Origin: Bradyrhizobium sp. C9
Lineage (GTDB): Bacteria > Pseudomonadota > Alphaproteobacteria > Rhizobiales > Xanthobacteraceae
Length of the DNA: 64,000 nucleotides
Direction of reading: 5' to 3'
NCBI RefSeq assembly: GCF_002532045.1
Contig: NZ_NWTG01000002.1
Location: 539,710-603,709, forward strand
Each line of letters opens with the position of its first letter. Positions within the stretch are counted from its first letter, which is position 1. Below the pieces are notes generated by a model. It ran no database searches. It saw only the letters and a program-made list of their open reading frames with translations, and was not told where the DNA came from. A program made the translations under genes and the position numbers. This document shows, piece after piece, positions 18,717 through 27,661 of this stretch.

Positions 18717-20342
18717 GTGCTTTCGCTTATCAGTTTCTCGGCGATGGCCGCGGCGTCCGACAAGGACCCGGCGCGCTGGCGTCGTCCATTGATCAAATGG
18801 CTGGAGGGAATCGAGACCGGGTGGTCGATCCCGATTCTGCTCGTGCTCTTTGTCGCGATCTGGACCTCGTATCTCGTCATCGCTTATCTCGGCGCCGGCC
18901 TGCATCCGGACGTGCTCGAAACCTGGACGCTCGGCCGGCATCTCGCATGGGGATACCCCAAGCACCCGCCGTTGATGGGCTGGATCGCGCGGGGATGGAC
19001 CGCGATTTTTCCCCTGACCGACTGGTCGCTGCAGCTGATGGCGATGGTCAACGCAGCGGTGGCGCTGTGGGCGGTCGATCTGATCGCTCGCCGCTTCGTC
19101 CGTGGCGAGAAGCGGGCGATCGTGCTGCTGCTGTTGATGCTGCTGCCGGTCTATCAATTCCATGCCCAGCGGTTCAACGCGAACACGGTGCTGCTGGCAA
19201 CCTGGCCGCTGGCAACTTACTGCTTCCTGCGTGCGTTCGAGGCGCCGAGGCAGCTCGGCTGGGCGATCGCGGCGGGCGCGGCCTGCGCACTGGCGATGCT
19301 CGGCAAATATTATTCGATCTTCCTGGTCGCAAGCTTCGTGTTCGCTTCCGTGCTGCATCCGGATCGCCGCCGCTACCTGCTGTCGGCGTCGCCCTGGATC
19401 TCGGCACTGGCCGGCATGCTCGTGCTTGGCCCGCATCTGCACTGGCTCGTCACGACAGGAGCAACGACGTTCGACTATGCGCTCGCGCATGCCGGCGCCG
19501 ATCATGTCACCGCGCTGTGGGAAGTCGCCTACTTCATCATGGGCCTGATCGCGGCGCTCGCAATCCCCGCGGTCACCTGGGTGTTCATTGCCGGCCCGCG
19601 GCTGGTGCGGCTGCCGGAAGATTTCCGCGCGATGAACCCTGGGCTCCGTCTGCTGCTGCTGGTCGCAATCGGGACCATCCTGTTTCCGCCGATCGTCTCG
19701 CTTGCGATCGGCACCGACCTGCCCTCGCTCTGGGCAGTGCAGGGCCTCTTCCTGTTTGTGGTCCTGATCGTGTGCGCAACGAGCTACCCGATCGAGCGCT
19801 TCTACACGGTCAACCTGATCGTCATGGTGGCCGGGATCGCCATTCTCGCGGTCGTCGTCGGCGCACCGATCCACGCCCTCTATCGCAACGCTTACGGCTA
19901 TGAAGAGGGCCGCGACTTCTACCACGCGGCTGCGGCGGAGCTCACCGCGCGATGGCGCGACGCGGCCGGGACGCCGCTCGCCTCCGTCAGCGGCGACGAC
20001 GCGCTCGCCTTCGCTGCCGCCTTCTACAGCCCGGATCATCCGCGCTATGCCCGGCCATTCGCCTATCAGTACACTTGGGGCTTGCCGCGCAAGACCACGC
20101 TCGACCGCGGCTGGGCCGCATTGTGCTTCGCCGACCAGACGGACTGCCTGAGCTGGATGGAGCGCACGACGTTGCGTGCGACCGACGTCTTTCGCTCCGA
20201 GTTCGATGCCCAAGCGACCCTGCTGGGCAGACACGGCCGGACACGGCGGGTCGTGATGCTGATCGTACCGCCCTATCGCGAGACACCGCCCGTGCAGCCC
20301 GATGTCGAGGACTTCAGCTCGATCCGCCGCACGCGCGACTGA
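18717..20342 (+). CDS. GT39-like membrane glycosyltransferase
   Basis: This 541-residue integral membrane protein has about ten hydrophobic helices and the architecture of glycosyltransferase family 39/ArnT-type enzymes, which use polyprenyl-phosphate sugars at the periplasmic face. The first loop reads HPDVLETWTLGRHLAWGYPKHPPL. This matches the family pattern of an acidic residue in loop 1 followed by GxxxxxHPP. The acceptor (lipid A, glycan or protein) is not evident. Start is uncertain: GTG 18717 or ATG 18744 (MAAASDKD), neither with a good ribosome site. It stands alone between the YiiX-like gene and the convergent HMG-CoA-lyase-like gene. Confidence 0.8.
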   Translation: MLSLISFSAMAAASDKDPARWRRPLIKWLEGIETGWSIPILLVLFVAIWTSYLVIAYLGAGLHPDVLETWTLGRHLAWGYPKHPPLMGWIARGWTAIFPLTDWSLQLMAMVNAAVALWAVDLIARRFVRGEKRAIVLLLLMLLPVYQFHAQRFNANTVLLATWPLATYCFLRAFEAPRQLGWAIAAGAACALAMLGKYYSIFLVASFVFASVLHPDRRRYLLSASPWISALAGMLVLGPHLHWLVTTGATTFDYALAHAGADHVTALWEVAYFIMGLIAALAIPAVTWVFIAGPRLVRLPEDFRAMNPGLRLLLLVAIGTILFPPIVSLAIGTDLPSLWAVQGLFLFVVLIVCATSYPIERFYTVNLIVMVAGIAILAVVVGAPIHALYRNAYGYEEGRDFYHAAAAELTARWRDAAGTPLASVSGDDALAFAAAFYSPDHPRYARPFAYQYTWGLPRKTTLDRGWAALCFADQTDCLSWMERTTLRATDVFRSEFDAQATLLGRHGRTRRVVMLIVPPYRETPPVQPDVEDFSSIRRTRD

Positions 20343-20391
20343 TCAGAACGTCGCCGCCAGCGTAGGCATTGGCACGACCAAGAGCGTGCCG

Positions 20392-21339
20392 TTACGCCGC
20401 CTTCGCCTTGGTGCCGCGGGGCAAGCCAGCGCGAGCGAGGCCGCCATAGAGCTGCTCGTCCGGCATCTCGGCCTTCAGGATCGCGCGCACCTCGACCAGG
20501 CGATCGAGATCGACGCCGGTCGGAAATCCCTTGCTCTCGCAGAGGAAGACGAGGTCCTCGAACACGACATTGCCGGTGGCGCCCGGCGCGAACGGGCAGC
20601 CGCCGAGGCCGCCGAGCGAGCCGTCGAGCACGCGAGCGCCCTCATCGAGCGCGGCGGAGGCGTTGGCGATGCCCATGCCGCGGGTGTCGTGCAGATGAAC
20701 GCAGACCGGCTTGGAGCCGGCGATCTTCACCGCGCCGCGCGTCAGCTCGCCGACCTGCTTCGGCCCGGCATAGCCGACGGTATCTGCGATCGCGACCATG
20801 TCGACGCCGACCTCATAGAGCTTCTCGGTGAGACGCAGCACCTCGTTCGGATCGACCGCGCCGACGATCGAGCAGCCCAGCCCCATCGAGATCGCCGCAT
20901 TGACCAGCGGTTTGTGCACGCTGGCGTCGCGCAGCTCGCAGAGACGCTTGATGTTCTCGATTGCGGATTCGCGCGAGCGGTTCGCATTGGCCTGGCTGTG
21001 CTCCTCGGTCGCAGATACCACCGAGGCGATCTCGGCGACACCGGAGGCCAGCGCCTCGTTGACGCCGCGCTCGTTCAGCGCCAGCGCGACGCCGTGCGCG
21101 CCGGGCAGCGCGGCGATGGTCGCGATGACATCGCGGACATCGACGAATTGCGGAAAAGTCTTGGCCGGCAGGAACGAGCCGACCTCGAAGTGCCGGACGC
21201 CGGCGGCATATTCGTCGCGCACCCAGCGCTGCTTCGCCGCGGTGGACGGGAATGTCTTCACGAGCTGCAGGCCGTCGCGCAGACCGACCTCGCGCAAACT
21301 CACCTTGTCGTTGGGATAGATATCGTGGACGCGGGTCAT
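20392..21339 (-). CDS. hydroxymethylglutaryl-CoA lyase family enzyme
   Basis: This 315-residue TIM-barrel enzyme of the HMGL-like (DRE-TIM) family cleaves 3-hydroxy-3-methylglutaryl-CoA or a similar 3-hydroxyacyl-CoA to acetyl-CoA plus a ketoacid. Signatures are LREVGLRDGLQ (15-25, catalytic Arg and metal Asp), VHLHDTRGMG (metal His pair), and GGLGGCPFAPGATGN, which contains the HMG-CoA-lyase Cys loop. The gene immediately upstream (7 bp) is a class III CoA-transferase, and the pair likely activates and then cleaves a branched dicarboxylic acid. (R)-citramalyl-CoA lyase-type activity is an alternative. Confidence 0.85.
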   Translation of the reverse strand: MTRVHDIYPNDKVSLREVGLRDGLQLVKTFPSTAAKQRWVRDEYAAGVRHFEVGSFLPAKTFPQFVDVRDVIATIAALPGAHGVALALNERGVNEALASGVAEIASVVSATEEHSQANANRSRESAIENIKRLCELRDASVHKPLVNAAISMGLGCSIVGAVDPNEVLRLTEKLYEVGVDMVAIADTVGYAGPKQVGELTRGAVKIAGSKPVCVHLHDTRGMGIANASAALDEGARVLDGSLGGLGGCPFAPGATGNVVFEDLVFLCESKGFPTGVDLDRLVEVRAILKAEMPDEQLYGGLARAGLPRGTKAKAA

Positions 21340-21346
21340 GTCAGCC

Positions 21347-22516
21347 TCACGCAGCGTTTCCGGTTGATGAAATTGTCTGTTGTGCGAGCTCGGCGCGGAC
21401 GGCGTCGGTATCGGCGCCGAGCACCGGCACTTTCAGGCCTTCGCCGATGTTTCTGCCGTTCCATTCGACCGGCAGCGCGGGAACGCGGAACGGCTTGCCG
21501 TCGGCATTGATGGTGTTGACGAGCCCACCGGGCCGCAGCACATGCGGGTCCTGCAGCAGATCCTCAGGCCGGTTGATCGGCGAGAAGCAAATGTTGAGCG
21601 CGTCGAGCCGCGCCGAGAGGTCGGCGACGTTCCAGCCCTTGATCACCTCGGCGACGCGCGGAATGATGCGGTCGCGCGCCATGATGCGGTCCGTGGTGGA
21701 GCGCAGCGTCGGATCGTCGGCGAATTCCGCAAGACCAAACTCGCGGCAAAAACTCTGCCAATGGCCTTCGGTGACGACGCCGATGAAGATGCGGTCGCCG
21801 CCGGCGGCATCGAAGATGTCGTAGATCGGCCAGGCATGCTCGCGCTCCGGCATCGAGCGCGGTTTGCGCCCGGTCATCTCGTACTCGACCATGTGCTGGG
21901 CGACCAGGAACAGGCAGTTCTCGAACAGGCCGATGCGGATGTCGGCGCCATTCCCATTGCCGCCACGCCTTTGATAGAGCGCGGCGAGGATCGAGATCAC
22001 GCCGAACATGCCGCCCATGATGTCGTTGGCGGAAGAGCCGACGCGCTGCGGCTTGTCGCGCGTGCCGGTCATCGCCGCGAGCCCCGACATCATCTGCACG
22101 ACCTCGTCGAGCGCCGGGCGATGATCGTAGGGCCCGGAGAGAAAGCCCTTGTGGCCAGCGATGATCAGATGCGGATATTTCGCGCGCAGCTCCGCAAGCC
22201 CAAGCCCCTGCTTGTCGAGCTGGCCGTCACGAAAATTTTCCAGGAACACGTCGGCGCCGGCGAGCAGCCGGTGCATCGTGTCGCGGTCCTCGGGCCTGGT
22301 GAGATCGAGCACGACGCTGCGCTTGCCGCGATTGAACAGCGGGAAGAACGACACGCCCATGCCGCCGAGCGAGCGGGTCTTGTCGCCGGCGGGAGGCTCG
22401 ACCTTGATCACCTCGGCGCCGAGTTGGGCCAGGATCATCCCGCAGGTCGGCCCCATCACCATGTGGGTCATCTCGACGACCCTCACGCCTTCCAGCGGCA
22501 GTCCGCTCCCGGTCAT
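21347..22516 (-). CDS. CaiB/BaiF class III CoA-transferase
   Basis: This 389-residue family III CoA-transferase moves CoA between carboxylic acids without a ping-pong acyl pool. Typical features are LEGVRVVEMTHMVMGPTCGMILAQLGAEVIKVE at the N-terminus (read in two parts) and the GKRSVVLDL segment. The conserved catalytic Asp lies in SANDIMGGMF. Given the adjacent HMG-CoA-lyase-like gene, a succinyl-CoA:hydroxymethylglutarate (SUGCT-like) or citramalate/itaconate CoA-transferase role is plausible. ATG 22516 has GGAG about 8 nt upstream; the frame is open to 22639 but that part is the LysR intergenic region. Confidence 0.85.
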   Translation of the reverse strand: MTGSGLPLEGVRVVEMTHMVMGPTCGMILAQLGAEVIKVEPPAGDKTRSLGGMGVSFFPLFNRGKRSVVLDLTRPEDRDTMHRLLAGADVFLENFRDGQLDKQGLGLAELRAKYPHLIIAGHKGFLSGPYDHRPALDEVVQMMSGLAAMTGTRDKPQRVGSSANDIMGGMFGVISILAALYQRRGGNGNGADIRIGLFENCLFLVAQHMVEYEMTGRKPRSMPEREHAWPIYDIFDAAGGDRIFIGVVTEGHWQSFCREFGLAEFADDPTLRSTTDRIMARDRIIPRVAEVIKGWNVADLSARLDALNICFSPINRPEDLLQDPHVLRPGGLVNTINADGKPFRVPALPVEWNGRNIGEGLKVPVLGADTDAVRAELAQQTISSTGNAA

Positions 22517-22590
22517 CGGTTTCTCCGTGCTCGTTGCGCTCGTTTTGAGTGATTTGGCGCAGGTTAGGCTTCCGCACGCTATCTGAAAAA

Positions 22591-22628
22591 TATAATCTGT
22601 CGAATAGAGCATTCGTCGTTCTAGAACG
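22591..22628 (+). promoter_or_regulatory. lysR / CoA-transferase divergent control region
   Basis: The 122-bp gap between the divergent genes holds a consensus -10 TATAAT (22591-22596) towards lysR. It also holds CGAAT-AGAGC-ATTCG (22601-22615, perfect inverted repeat) and the 12-bp palindrome CGTTCTAGAACG (22617-22628), 10 bp before the lysR ATG. These are good operator candidates for the LysR protein. Confidence 0.5.
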
Positions 22629-22638
22629 CAAAACCCCA

Positions 22639-23562
22639 ATGGATTCGCGCCAGCTTCGCTACTTCATCGCGGTTTACGAGCAGCGCAACCTGTCGCGGGC
22701 GGCGGACCAGGCCAATGTCGCGCAGTCCGCGCTCAGCCACCACATCGCCAATCTCGAGGCGGAATTCGCCACGCCGCTGTTCGAGCGCAAGCCGCGCGGC
22801 ATGGAACCGACCGCGGCGGGCGAGCGGCTTTACGAGCATGCCCGCATCATCCTGCGCGCGATGGCAGCGGCCGAGCGCGAGATCAAGGAAGGCGGTAGCG
22901 CGATTGCCGGTGAGATCTCGATCGGCATGGCCAATTCCGGCATGAAGGCGATCGGCGTGCCGCTGATGCGCACCGTGCTGGCGAAATATCCCAACCTGAA
23001 GCTGTCGCTGACCGAGAGTCTCTCCGGCGCGACGCTGCTGCATCTGATGAGCTCCGATGTCGACCTCGCGCTGGTCTACAATCCGCCGTCGGAAAAGGAC
23101 CTGATCGCCGAGCCGGTGCTGGAGGAGCAGATGTTCTGCGTCGGCACCGAAAAGCTGGTCGGCAAGAAGGGACCGATCACGTTCGACGAGGTGGCGCAGC
23201 TGCCGCTGATCCTGCTGCGGCACGGGCTGTCGGCCCGCGCTTTGCTTGATGACCCCGTGCCGCTGAAGCGGCTGGAGGCCAATGCCATCCTGCACCTCAA
23301 TTCGACCAGTGGCATGATAGGTGCCTTGACCGCGGGTCTCGGCTGCACGATCGCGACGACGCACTTCGTCAGCGAGCCGTTGAAAGCGCGCTTGCTGGTC
23401 GCACGCGAGGTGATCGAACCCAGGCTGAGCCGTACGCTCTATCTCTGCCGCTTGCGCAACCGGCCGATGACCTATGCGATGGAAGAGATGTGCCGGCTGA
23501 TCCGCTCCCTGATCGCCGAACAGGTCGGGCGCGGCGCGTGGGAGGCAACGTTGCTGATCTAA
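22639..23562 (+). CDS. LysR-family transcriptional regulator
   Basis: This 307-residue LysR-type regulator has an N-terminal winged HTH at residues 1-60 (MDSRQLRYFIAVYEQRNLSR..., SALSHHIANLE as recognition region) and a periplasmic-binding-like effector domain from about 90. It is divergent from the CoA-transferase/HMGL-like genes and upstream of an MFS permease, the classic arrangement for control of a catabolic operon. ATG 22639 matches the canonical LysR N-terminus; the frame is open upstream to 22549 in the shared control region. The effector is probably the substrate acid or its CoA ester (inference). Confidence 0.92.
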   Translation: MDSRQLRYFIAVYEQRNLSRAADQANVAQSALSHHIANLEAEFATPLFERKPRGMEPTAAGERLYEHARIILRAMAAAEREIKEGGSAIAGEISIGMANSGMKAIGVPLMRTVLAKYPNLKLSLTESLSGATLLHLMSSDVDLALVYNPPSEKDLIAEPVLEEQMFCVGTEKLVGKKGPITFDEVAQLPLILLRHGLSARALLDDPVPLKRLEANAILHLNSTSGMIGALTAGLGCTIATTHFVSEPLKARLLVAREVIEPRLSRTLYLCRLRNRPMTYAMEEMCRLIRSLIAEQVGRGAWEATLLI

Positions 23563-23719
23563 GGCGTGTTCGAGCGCGTCAAAAAAGCAGCGCTATCGAA
23601 AATATCGAACGATCCCTTCGATATGTTCGTCTGGATTTCTGACACCCGGCAGCCAAACATGCCTGGCCGGCACGCCTTCGCAAGAGAGGCGGCCGCTGGA
23701 GCATTCGGGGAGGACCATC

Positions 23720-25132
23720 ATGAGCGCCGTCGAACTCGGCTCGGTTGCCGATCTTGCCAACACGACAGCCGGGCCGGACGAGATCTCGCGGCGCCTCGAG
23801 GCGCTGCCGACTTCCGGCTATGTCTGGCGGCTGGTGATCCTGCTTTCGCTCGGCGGCTGCTTCGAGATCTACGATCTGTTCTTCACCGGTTATCTCGCGC
23901 CGGGCCTCGCCCGCAGCGGGTTGATGACCACGACGACGCAGGCCTTCTTCGGCTTCTCCGGGATCGGCGCCTTCGTCGCGGCGACCTTCGCCGGCCTGTT
24001 CATCGGCACGTTCTGCCTCGGCTTCCTCGCCGATCGCTACGGGCGCAAGGCCGTGTTTACTTATTCGCTGCTGTTCTACAGCGCGGCGTCGGTGATCATG
24101 GCGTGCCAGACCACCCCCGGCGGCGTGCTGCTGTGGCGCTTCATCGCCGGGATCGGGATCGGCATCGAGGTCATCACTATCGACGCCTACATCACCGAGC
24201 TGGTGCCGAGCTGGATGCGCGGCCGGGCCTTTGCGATCAACCAGGCGGTGATGCTGTCGGCGGTGCCGATCGTCGCCGCGCTGTCGTGGTGGCTGGTGCC
24301 GCTCTCGCCTTACGGTATCGATGGCTGGCGCTGGGTGGTGCTGATCGGCGCCGCCGCCAGCATGATCATCTGGGTGCTGCGGCTCTACGTGCCGGAAAGC
24401 CCGCTGTGGCTGGCCCGGCATGGCCGCCTTGCCGAAGCCGAGACAATCATGCGGAGGCTCGAGGCTTCATCGCCTGCGGCCGCGCCACGCCCTGCCGTTG
24501 GAGCCGCAATGGCGCCGGCACGTCCGGCGGTCGAGACCGGCTATGCCGATTTGTTCCGGCCGCCCTACGCCTCGCTCGTCGTGCTCTTCATGATCTTCAA
24601 TCTGTGCCAGGCGTTCGGCGTCTACGGCTTCTCCAACTGGGTTCCGGCGCTATTGGTTCAGAAGGGCATCAACGTCACCAAGAGCCTGCAATATTCCTTC
24701 ATCATCGCCTTCGCCTATCCGCTCGCGCCGCTGCTGGCCGCGACCCTCGCCGATCGCTTCGAGCGCAAATGGATCATCTGCGGCGCGGCCGCCGCGATCT
24801 CGGTGTTCGGCCTCGCCTTTGCGCAGCTCACCGAGCCGGTGCTGTTGATTGCCAGCGGCGTGCTGGTAACTGGCGCCAACATGACGCTGTCCTACGCCTA
24901 TCACGCCTACCAGACCGAGGTGTTCCCGACCGCGATCCGGGCGCGCGCGGCGGGCCTCGTCTATTCGATGAGCCGGCTCAGCGCGACCTTCTCCGGCTTC
25001 ATCGTGGCGTTCATGTTGAAGGAGGCCGGCGTCAGCGGGGTGTTCGGCCTGATCACCGCGGCGATGGTCATCGTCATCATTACGATCGGTGTCTGGGGAC
25101 CCAACGTCCGCGGCAAGCCGCTCGACGCCTGA
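23720..25132 (+). CDS. MFS metabolite:H+ symporter
   Basis: This 470-residue, 12-helix MFS permease of the metabolite:H+ symporter/sugar-porter-like group has the intracellular motif GFLADRYGRKAVF between helices 2 and 3, a second DRFERKW between helices 8 and 9, and a central hydrophilic loop. The R(G/A)xxY-type PESPLWL after helix 6 is typical of this group. It probably imports the carboxylic acid used by the neighbouring CoA-transferase and lyase. The start has GGGGAGGA about 7 nt upstream. The 157-bp gap from lysR may hold its own promoter. Confidence 0.85.
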   Translation: MSAVELGSVADLANTTAGPDEISRRLEALPTSGYVWRLVILLSLGGCFEIYDLFFTGYLAPGLARSGLMTTTTQAFFGFSGIGAFVAATFAGLFIGTFCLGFLADRYGRKAVFTYSLLFYSAASVIMACQTTPGGVLLWRFIAGIGIGIEVITIDAYITELVPSWMRGRAFAINQAVMLSAVPIVAALSWWLVPLSPYGIDGWRWVVLIGAAASMIIWVLRLYVPESPLWLARHGRLAEAETIMRRLEASSPAAAPRPAVGAAMAPARPAVETGYADLFRPPYASLVVLFMIFNLCQAFGVYGFSNWVPALLVQKGINVTKSLQYSFIIAFAYPLAPLLAATLADRFERKWIICGAAAAISVFGLAFAQLTEPVLLIASGVLVTGANMTLSYAYHAYQTEVFPTAIRARAAGLVYSMSRLSATFSGFIVAFMLKEAGVSGVFGLITAAMVIVIITIGVWGPNVRGKPLDA

Positions 25133-25176
25133 AGCGCTTCTTGACGCGAAGCAGCGTCGACCCCGCATCAAAGGCG

Positions 25177-25194
25177 ACTTCGCTCGAAAACGCT
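25177..25194. repeat. fragment of family D repeat
   Basis: The 18-bp sequence ACTTCGCTCGAAAACGCT is shared exactly with the right ends of the larger elements at 53712-53748 and 61430-61536. The flanks here are degenerate, so it is probably a decayed copy. Confidence 0.55.
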
Positions 25195-25276
25195 GTGACC
25201 GCGACACAAGCGGCACTTGCCGAAGCCATATTGGGTGGCTACCTCTCGCACGTCATTTTGCAGAGGTAACCCGGTC

Positions 25277-26029
25277 ATGTTCGACGCCGCCGTCAAGGCG
25301 CTTTCGCAAATCCTGTCGCCGCCGATGCGCACGATCCTGTGGCGTTCGATCGGGCTTGCGCTGGTGCTGATCACCGTGCTGGCGATCGGATTGCAGCGGT
25401 TGCTGAGCTGGTTTGCCGACACCGGCGAGGTCTGGGCCGAAGGCATGCTCGGCCCCAACTTCCATTCCACCCTGCACGTGCTGTCCTGGGTCATCTCGAT
25501 CTCGGCGGGCCTCGGCGTCGTGCTCGGCGGCATCTTCCTGATGCCCGCGATCACCTCGCTGGTGGCGAGCCTGTTTGTCGATGACGTCGCCGACCATGTC
25601 GAGCGCGAGCACTATCCGGCCGACCATCCCGGCACGGCGCTGCCGGTGACGCTCGCGACCATCGAGGGCGTCAAGACGGCGCTGCTGACGGTCCTGGTCT
25701 ATCTGGTCGCGCTGCCGTTCGTGCTGTTCGCGGGTGCGGGCTTCATCATCTTCTTCATCGCGACCGCCTGGCTGCTCGGCCGCGAATATTTCGAGCTCGC
25801 CGCGATGCGCTTTCGCTCGCCGGAGGATGCCAAGGCGATGCGCAAGGAGAATGCGGCAACCGTCTTCACCGGTGGCCTGTTCATCGCCGCTTTCGTGTCG
25901 ATCCCGATCCTCAATCTGGCCACGCCGCTGTTCGGGATGGCCTTCATGGTGCACATGTACAAGCGGCTGTCAGGACCCCGGCGCGAGCTGATCGAGCCGG
26001 CGCGGCGAAGCAACGTGCCGATGATCTAG
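25277..26029 (+). CDS. EI24/CysZ-like membrane protein
   Basis: This 250-residue inner-membrane protein of the EI24 superfamily includes the sulfate permease CysZ. Four main hydrophobic segments are seen (about 22-45, 68-95, 133-165, 195-222), and LGREYFELAAMRFRSPEDA in the middle is the best conserved motif. It may mediate sulfate or sulfite uptake, but no cysteine-biosynthesis genes adjoin it, so the substrate is open. ATG 25277 is chosen over upstream in-frame codons in the repeat fragment region; the ribosome site (AGAGGTAA) is about 10 nt away. Confidence 0.75.
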   Translation: MFDAAVKALSQILSPPMRTILWRSIGLALVLITVLAIGLQRLLSWFADTGEVWAEGMLGPNFHSTLHVLSWVISISAGLGVVLGGIFLMPAITSLVASLFVDDVADHVEREHYPADHPGTALPVTLATIEGVKTALLTVLVYLVALPFVLFAGAGFIIFFIATAWLLGREYFELAAMRFRSPEDAKAMRKENAATVFTGGLFIAAFVSIPILNLATPLFGMAFMVHMYKRLSGPRRELIEPARRSNVPMI

Positions 26030-26052
26030 ATTCAACCCAATCTCATCGCGCC

Positions 26053-27276
26053 CTAGCCGAGGCACTTTCTGACCGCGGACGTCAGCTCGATGGCACGCGG
26101 GTCGATCAGGGTTGCCGCCCAGAGATTGGTAACGTAACCGAAGCCGACCCGGGATTCGGGGTCGGCAGCGCCCAGCGACCCTCCGCTGCCGGGATGGCCA
26201 AACGACGCCGGACCGAGCAGCGGATTGATGGGCGGGGTTGCACGCCAAAAACCTAGCGACATGTTGAACAGGTTCTTCGTGTAGGGCAGCAATTCCAGTG
26301 GGACCCCGTGCATGCGCGTGCGGTCGGTCTGGACCACCGTCATCGCCGCCACCGTGTCAGGCTGAAGGAGACGGATGCCGTCGACGTCGCTCACCGTTGC
26401 AGCGTACATGCGGGCGATGGCGTGGGCGTTGGCGAACATGTTCGCGGCGGGAAACTCGGCCGCCCGATAGGCGCGCGAGTGCATGTTCTGCTCGGTGACG
26501 CCGCCCACGGCCCCAGCCTTCATGAAGGCCGAACCCGGTCCGTAAACGTCCCTGACCAGGGTCGCCGCCACGGCGGTATCCAGCCCCATGAGCTTGGCGA
26601 AATCAGCCACCAGGTCTTGGGGGGAATCGTATGGGAACGAAGCCACCTCGAGCCGGGCAACCCGCGGCTCGATCTCTTCGGGTAGACCGATCCATGCGGA
26701 GAGCTTGAGAGGGCGGGCGATTTCCTCGGCGAAGAATTTGCCCAGGGATTTGCCCGTGATGCGCCTGACGACCTCTCCGACGAGGAAGCCGAACGTCATG
26801 GCGTGGTAGAGATGCTCCGTCCCGGGCGTCCAGAGCGGCTGCTGTGCTTCCAGCGCGCGAATAAGCGGATCCCAGGCGCACGCCTCCTCGAATGTCAGCG
26901 GTGTGTCGACATACGGCAGACCGGCCTGGTGAGAGAGCAAGTATCTGACCGGCATCTCCCCCTTGCCCGCCGCGCCGAACTCCGGCCAGTAGCGGGTGAC
27001 AGGAGCATCGAGATCGAGCTGTCCACGCTGGACAAGGAGGTGGGCGCACATTGCAGTCGCACCCTTCGTCGTCGACGCGACGAGCGCAACCGTGTCCTTT
27101 ACCCATGGGCGATTCCCGTCGCGGTCGGCCAGACCTCCCCACAGATCGACCACAGCGCGCCCGTCGACGTAGACGCAGCATGCAGCGCCGAGGTCCTTTC
27201 CTTCTTTGAAGTTGGCACGGAAGGTATCCGCCACCCGCTCCCAGCCGTGCTCGACCACGCCATCGACGTCACTCAT
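26053..27276 (-). CDS. class C beta-lactamase-fold serine hydrolase (EstB-like)
   Basis: This 407-residue serine hydrolase of the beta-lactamase/transpeptidase-like family is an esterase or peptidase-type enzyme. The SxxK motif is STTK (Ser68-Lys71), the tyrosine is in EHLYHAM (Tyr157), and HPGSGGS near residue 370 replaces the KTG motif. That pattern fits EstB-type carboxylesterases rather than true beta-lactamases. There is no signal peptide, so it is cytoplasmic. ATG 27276 (MSDVDG) follows a GGGAGG element. It lies 34 bp downstream of the DUF1048 gene on the same strand and could belong to a PadR-controlled unit. Confidence 0.85.
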   Translation of the reverse strand: MSDVDGVVEHGWERVADTFRANFKEGKDLGAACCVYVDGRAVVDLWGGLADRDGNRPWVKDTVALVASTTKGATAMCAHLLVQRGQLDLDAPVTRYWPEFGAAGKGEMPVRYLLSHQAGLPYVDTPLTFEEACAWDPLIRALEAQQPLWTPGTEHLYHAMTFGFLVGEVVRRITGKSLGKFFAEEIARPLKLSAWIGLPEEIEPRVARLEVASFPYDSPQDLVADFAKLMGLDTAVAATLVRDVYGPGSAFMKAGAVGGVTEQNMHSRAYRAAEFPAANMFANAHAIARMYAATVSDVDGIRLLQPDTVAAMTVVQTDRTRMHGVPLELLPYTKNLFNMSLGFWRATPPINPLLGPASFGHPGSGGSLGAADPESRVGFGYVTNLWAATLIDPRAIELTSAVRKCLG

Positions 27277-27310
27277 TGCCTCGTGCCTCCCGTCGGCCGT
27301 CTCGGTTTCG

Positions 27311-27661
27311 TTACGGTTGGTTCCCCGCGACGCCATCGATGGCCTGGGTCAGGCGTTCGCGCTCGCGCATGATCCACTGCCCTACCGGATAGTTCCGACG
27401 AAACGCTTCGGCGAACTCCACGGGGTCTTCGCCGACGATCGCGCGGATTGAAGTTCCGCTCGCGGCGCTCTCGTCGAAGAGATCGGCAAGGTCCTCCAGC
27501 ATCGCCAGTAACTCGTCGCCCTTCCCCGGCCCGAAGTACATGAGGTACCGCTCCAGCGCATCGATCGCGGTGTGATAGTTTGCGGGAAGCTGCTCCGTGC
27601 GCGCCCTGTACTGCCAGTAGCGTTTCTTCTCGTCGATCATCCGTGCGATGAACATGTTCAT
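27311..27661 (-). CDS. DUF1048 family protein, PadR partner
   Basis: This 116-residue protein of the DUF1048 family is usually encoded right after a PadR regulator, as here. It starts MNMFIARMIDEKKRYWQYRART and is all-helical, with LPANYHTAIDALERYLMYFG and a conserved acidic segment EDLADLFDES. The molecular role is unknown. ATG 27661 overlaps the padR stop as ATGA, so the two are translationally coupled. The tight PadR link suggests a co-regulator or a sensor acting with it. Confidence 0.8.
   Translation of the reverse strand: MNMFIARMIDEKKRYWQYRARTEQLPANYHTAIDALERYLMYFGPGKGDELLAMLEDLADLFDESAASGTSIRAIVGEDPVEFAEAFRRNYPVGQWIMRERERLTQAIDGVAGNQP

Noticed and set aside
18699..20234. 511-residue minus-strand open frame over the GT39-like gene
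   Set aside because: It is Gln/Arg/His-rich with no hydrophobic or domain pattern. It is an artefact of the high-GC codon use of the membrane protein on the other strand.
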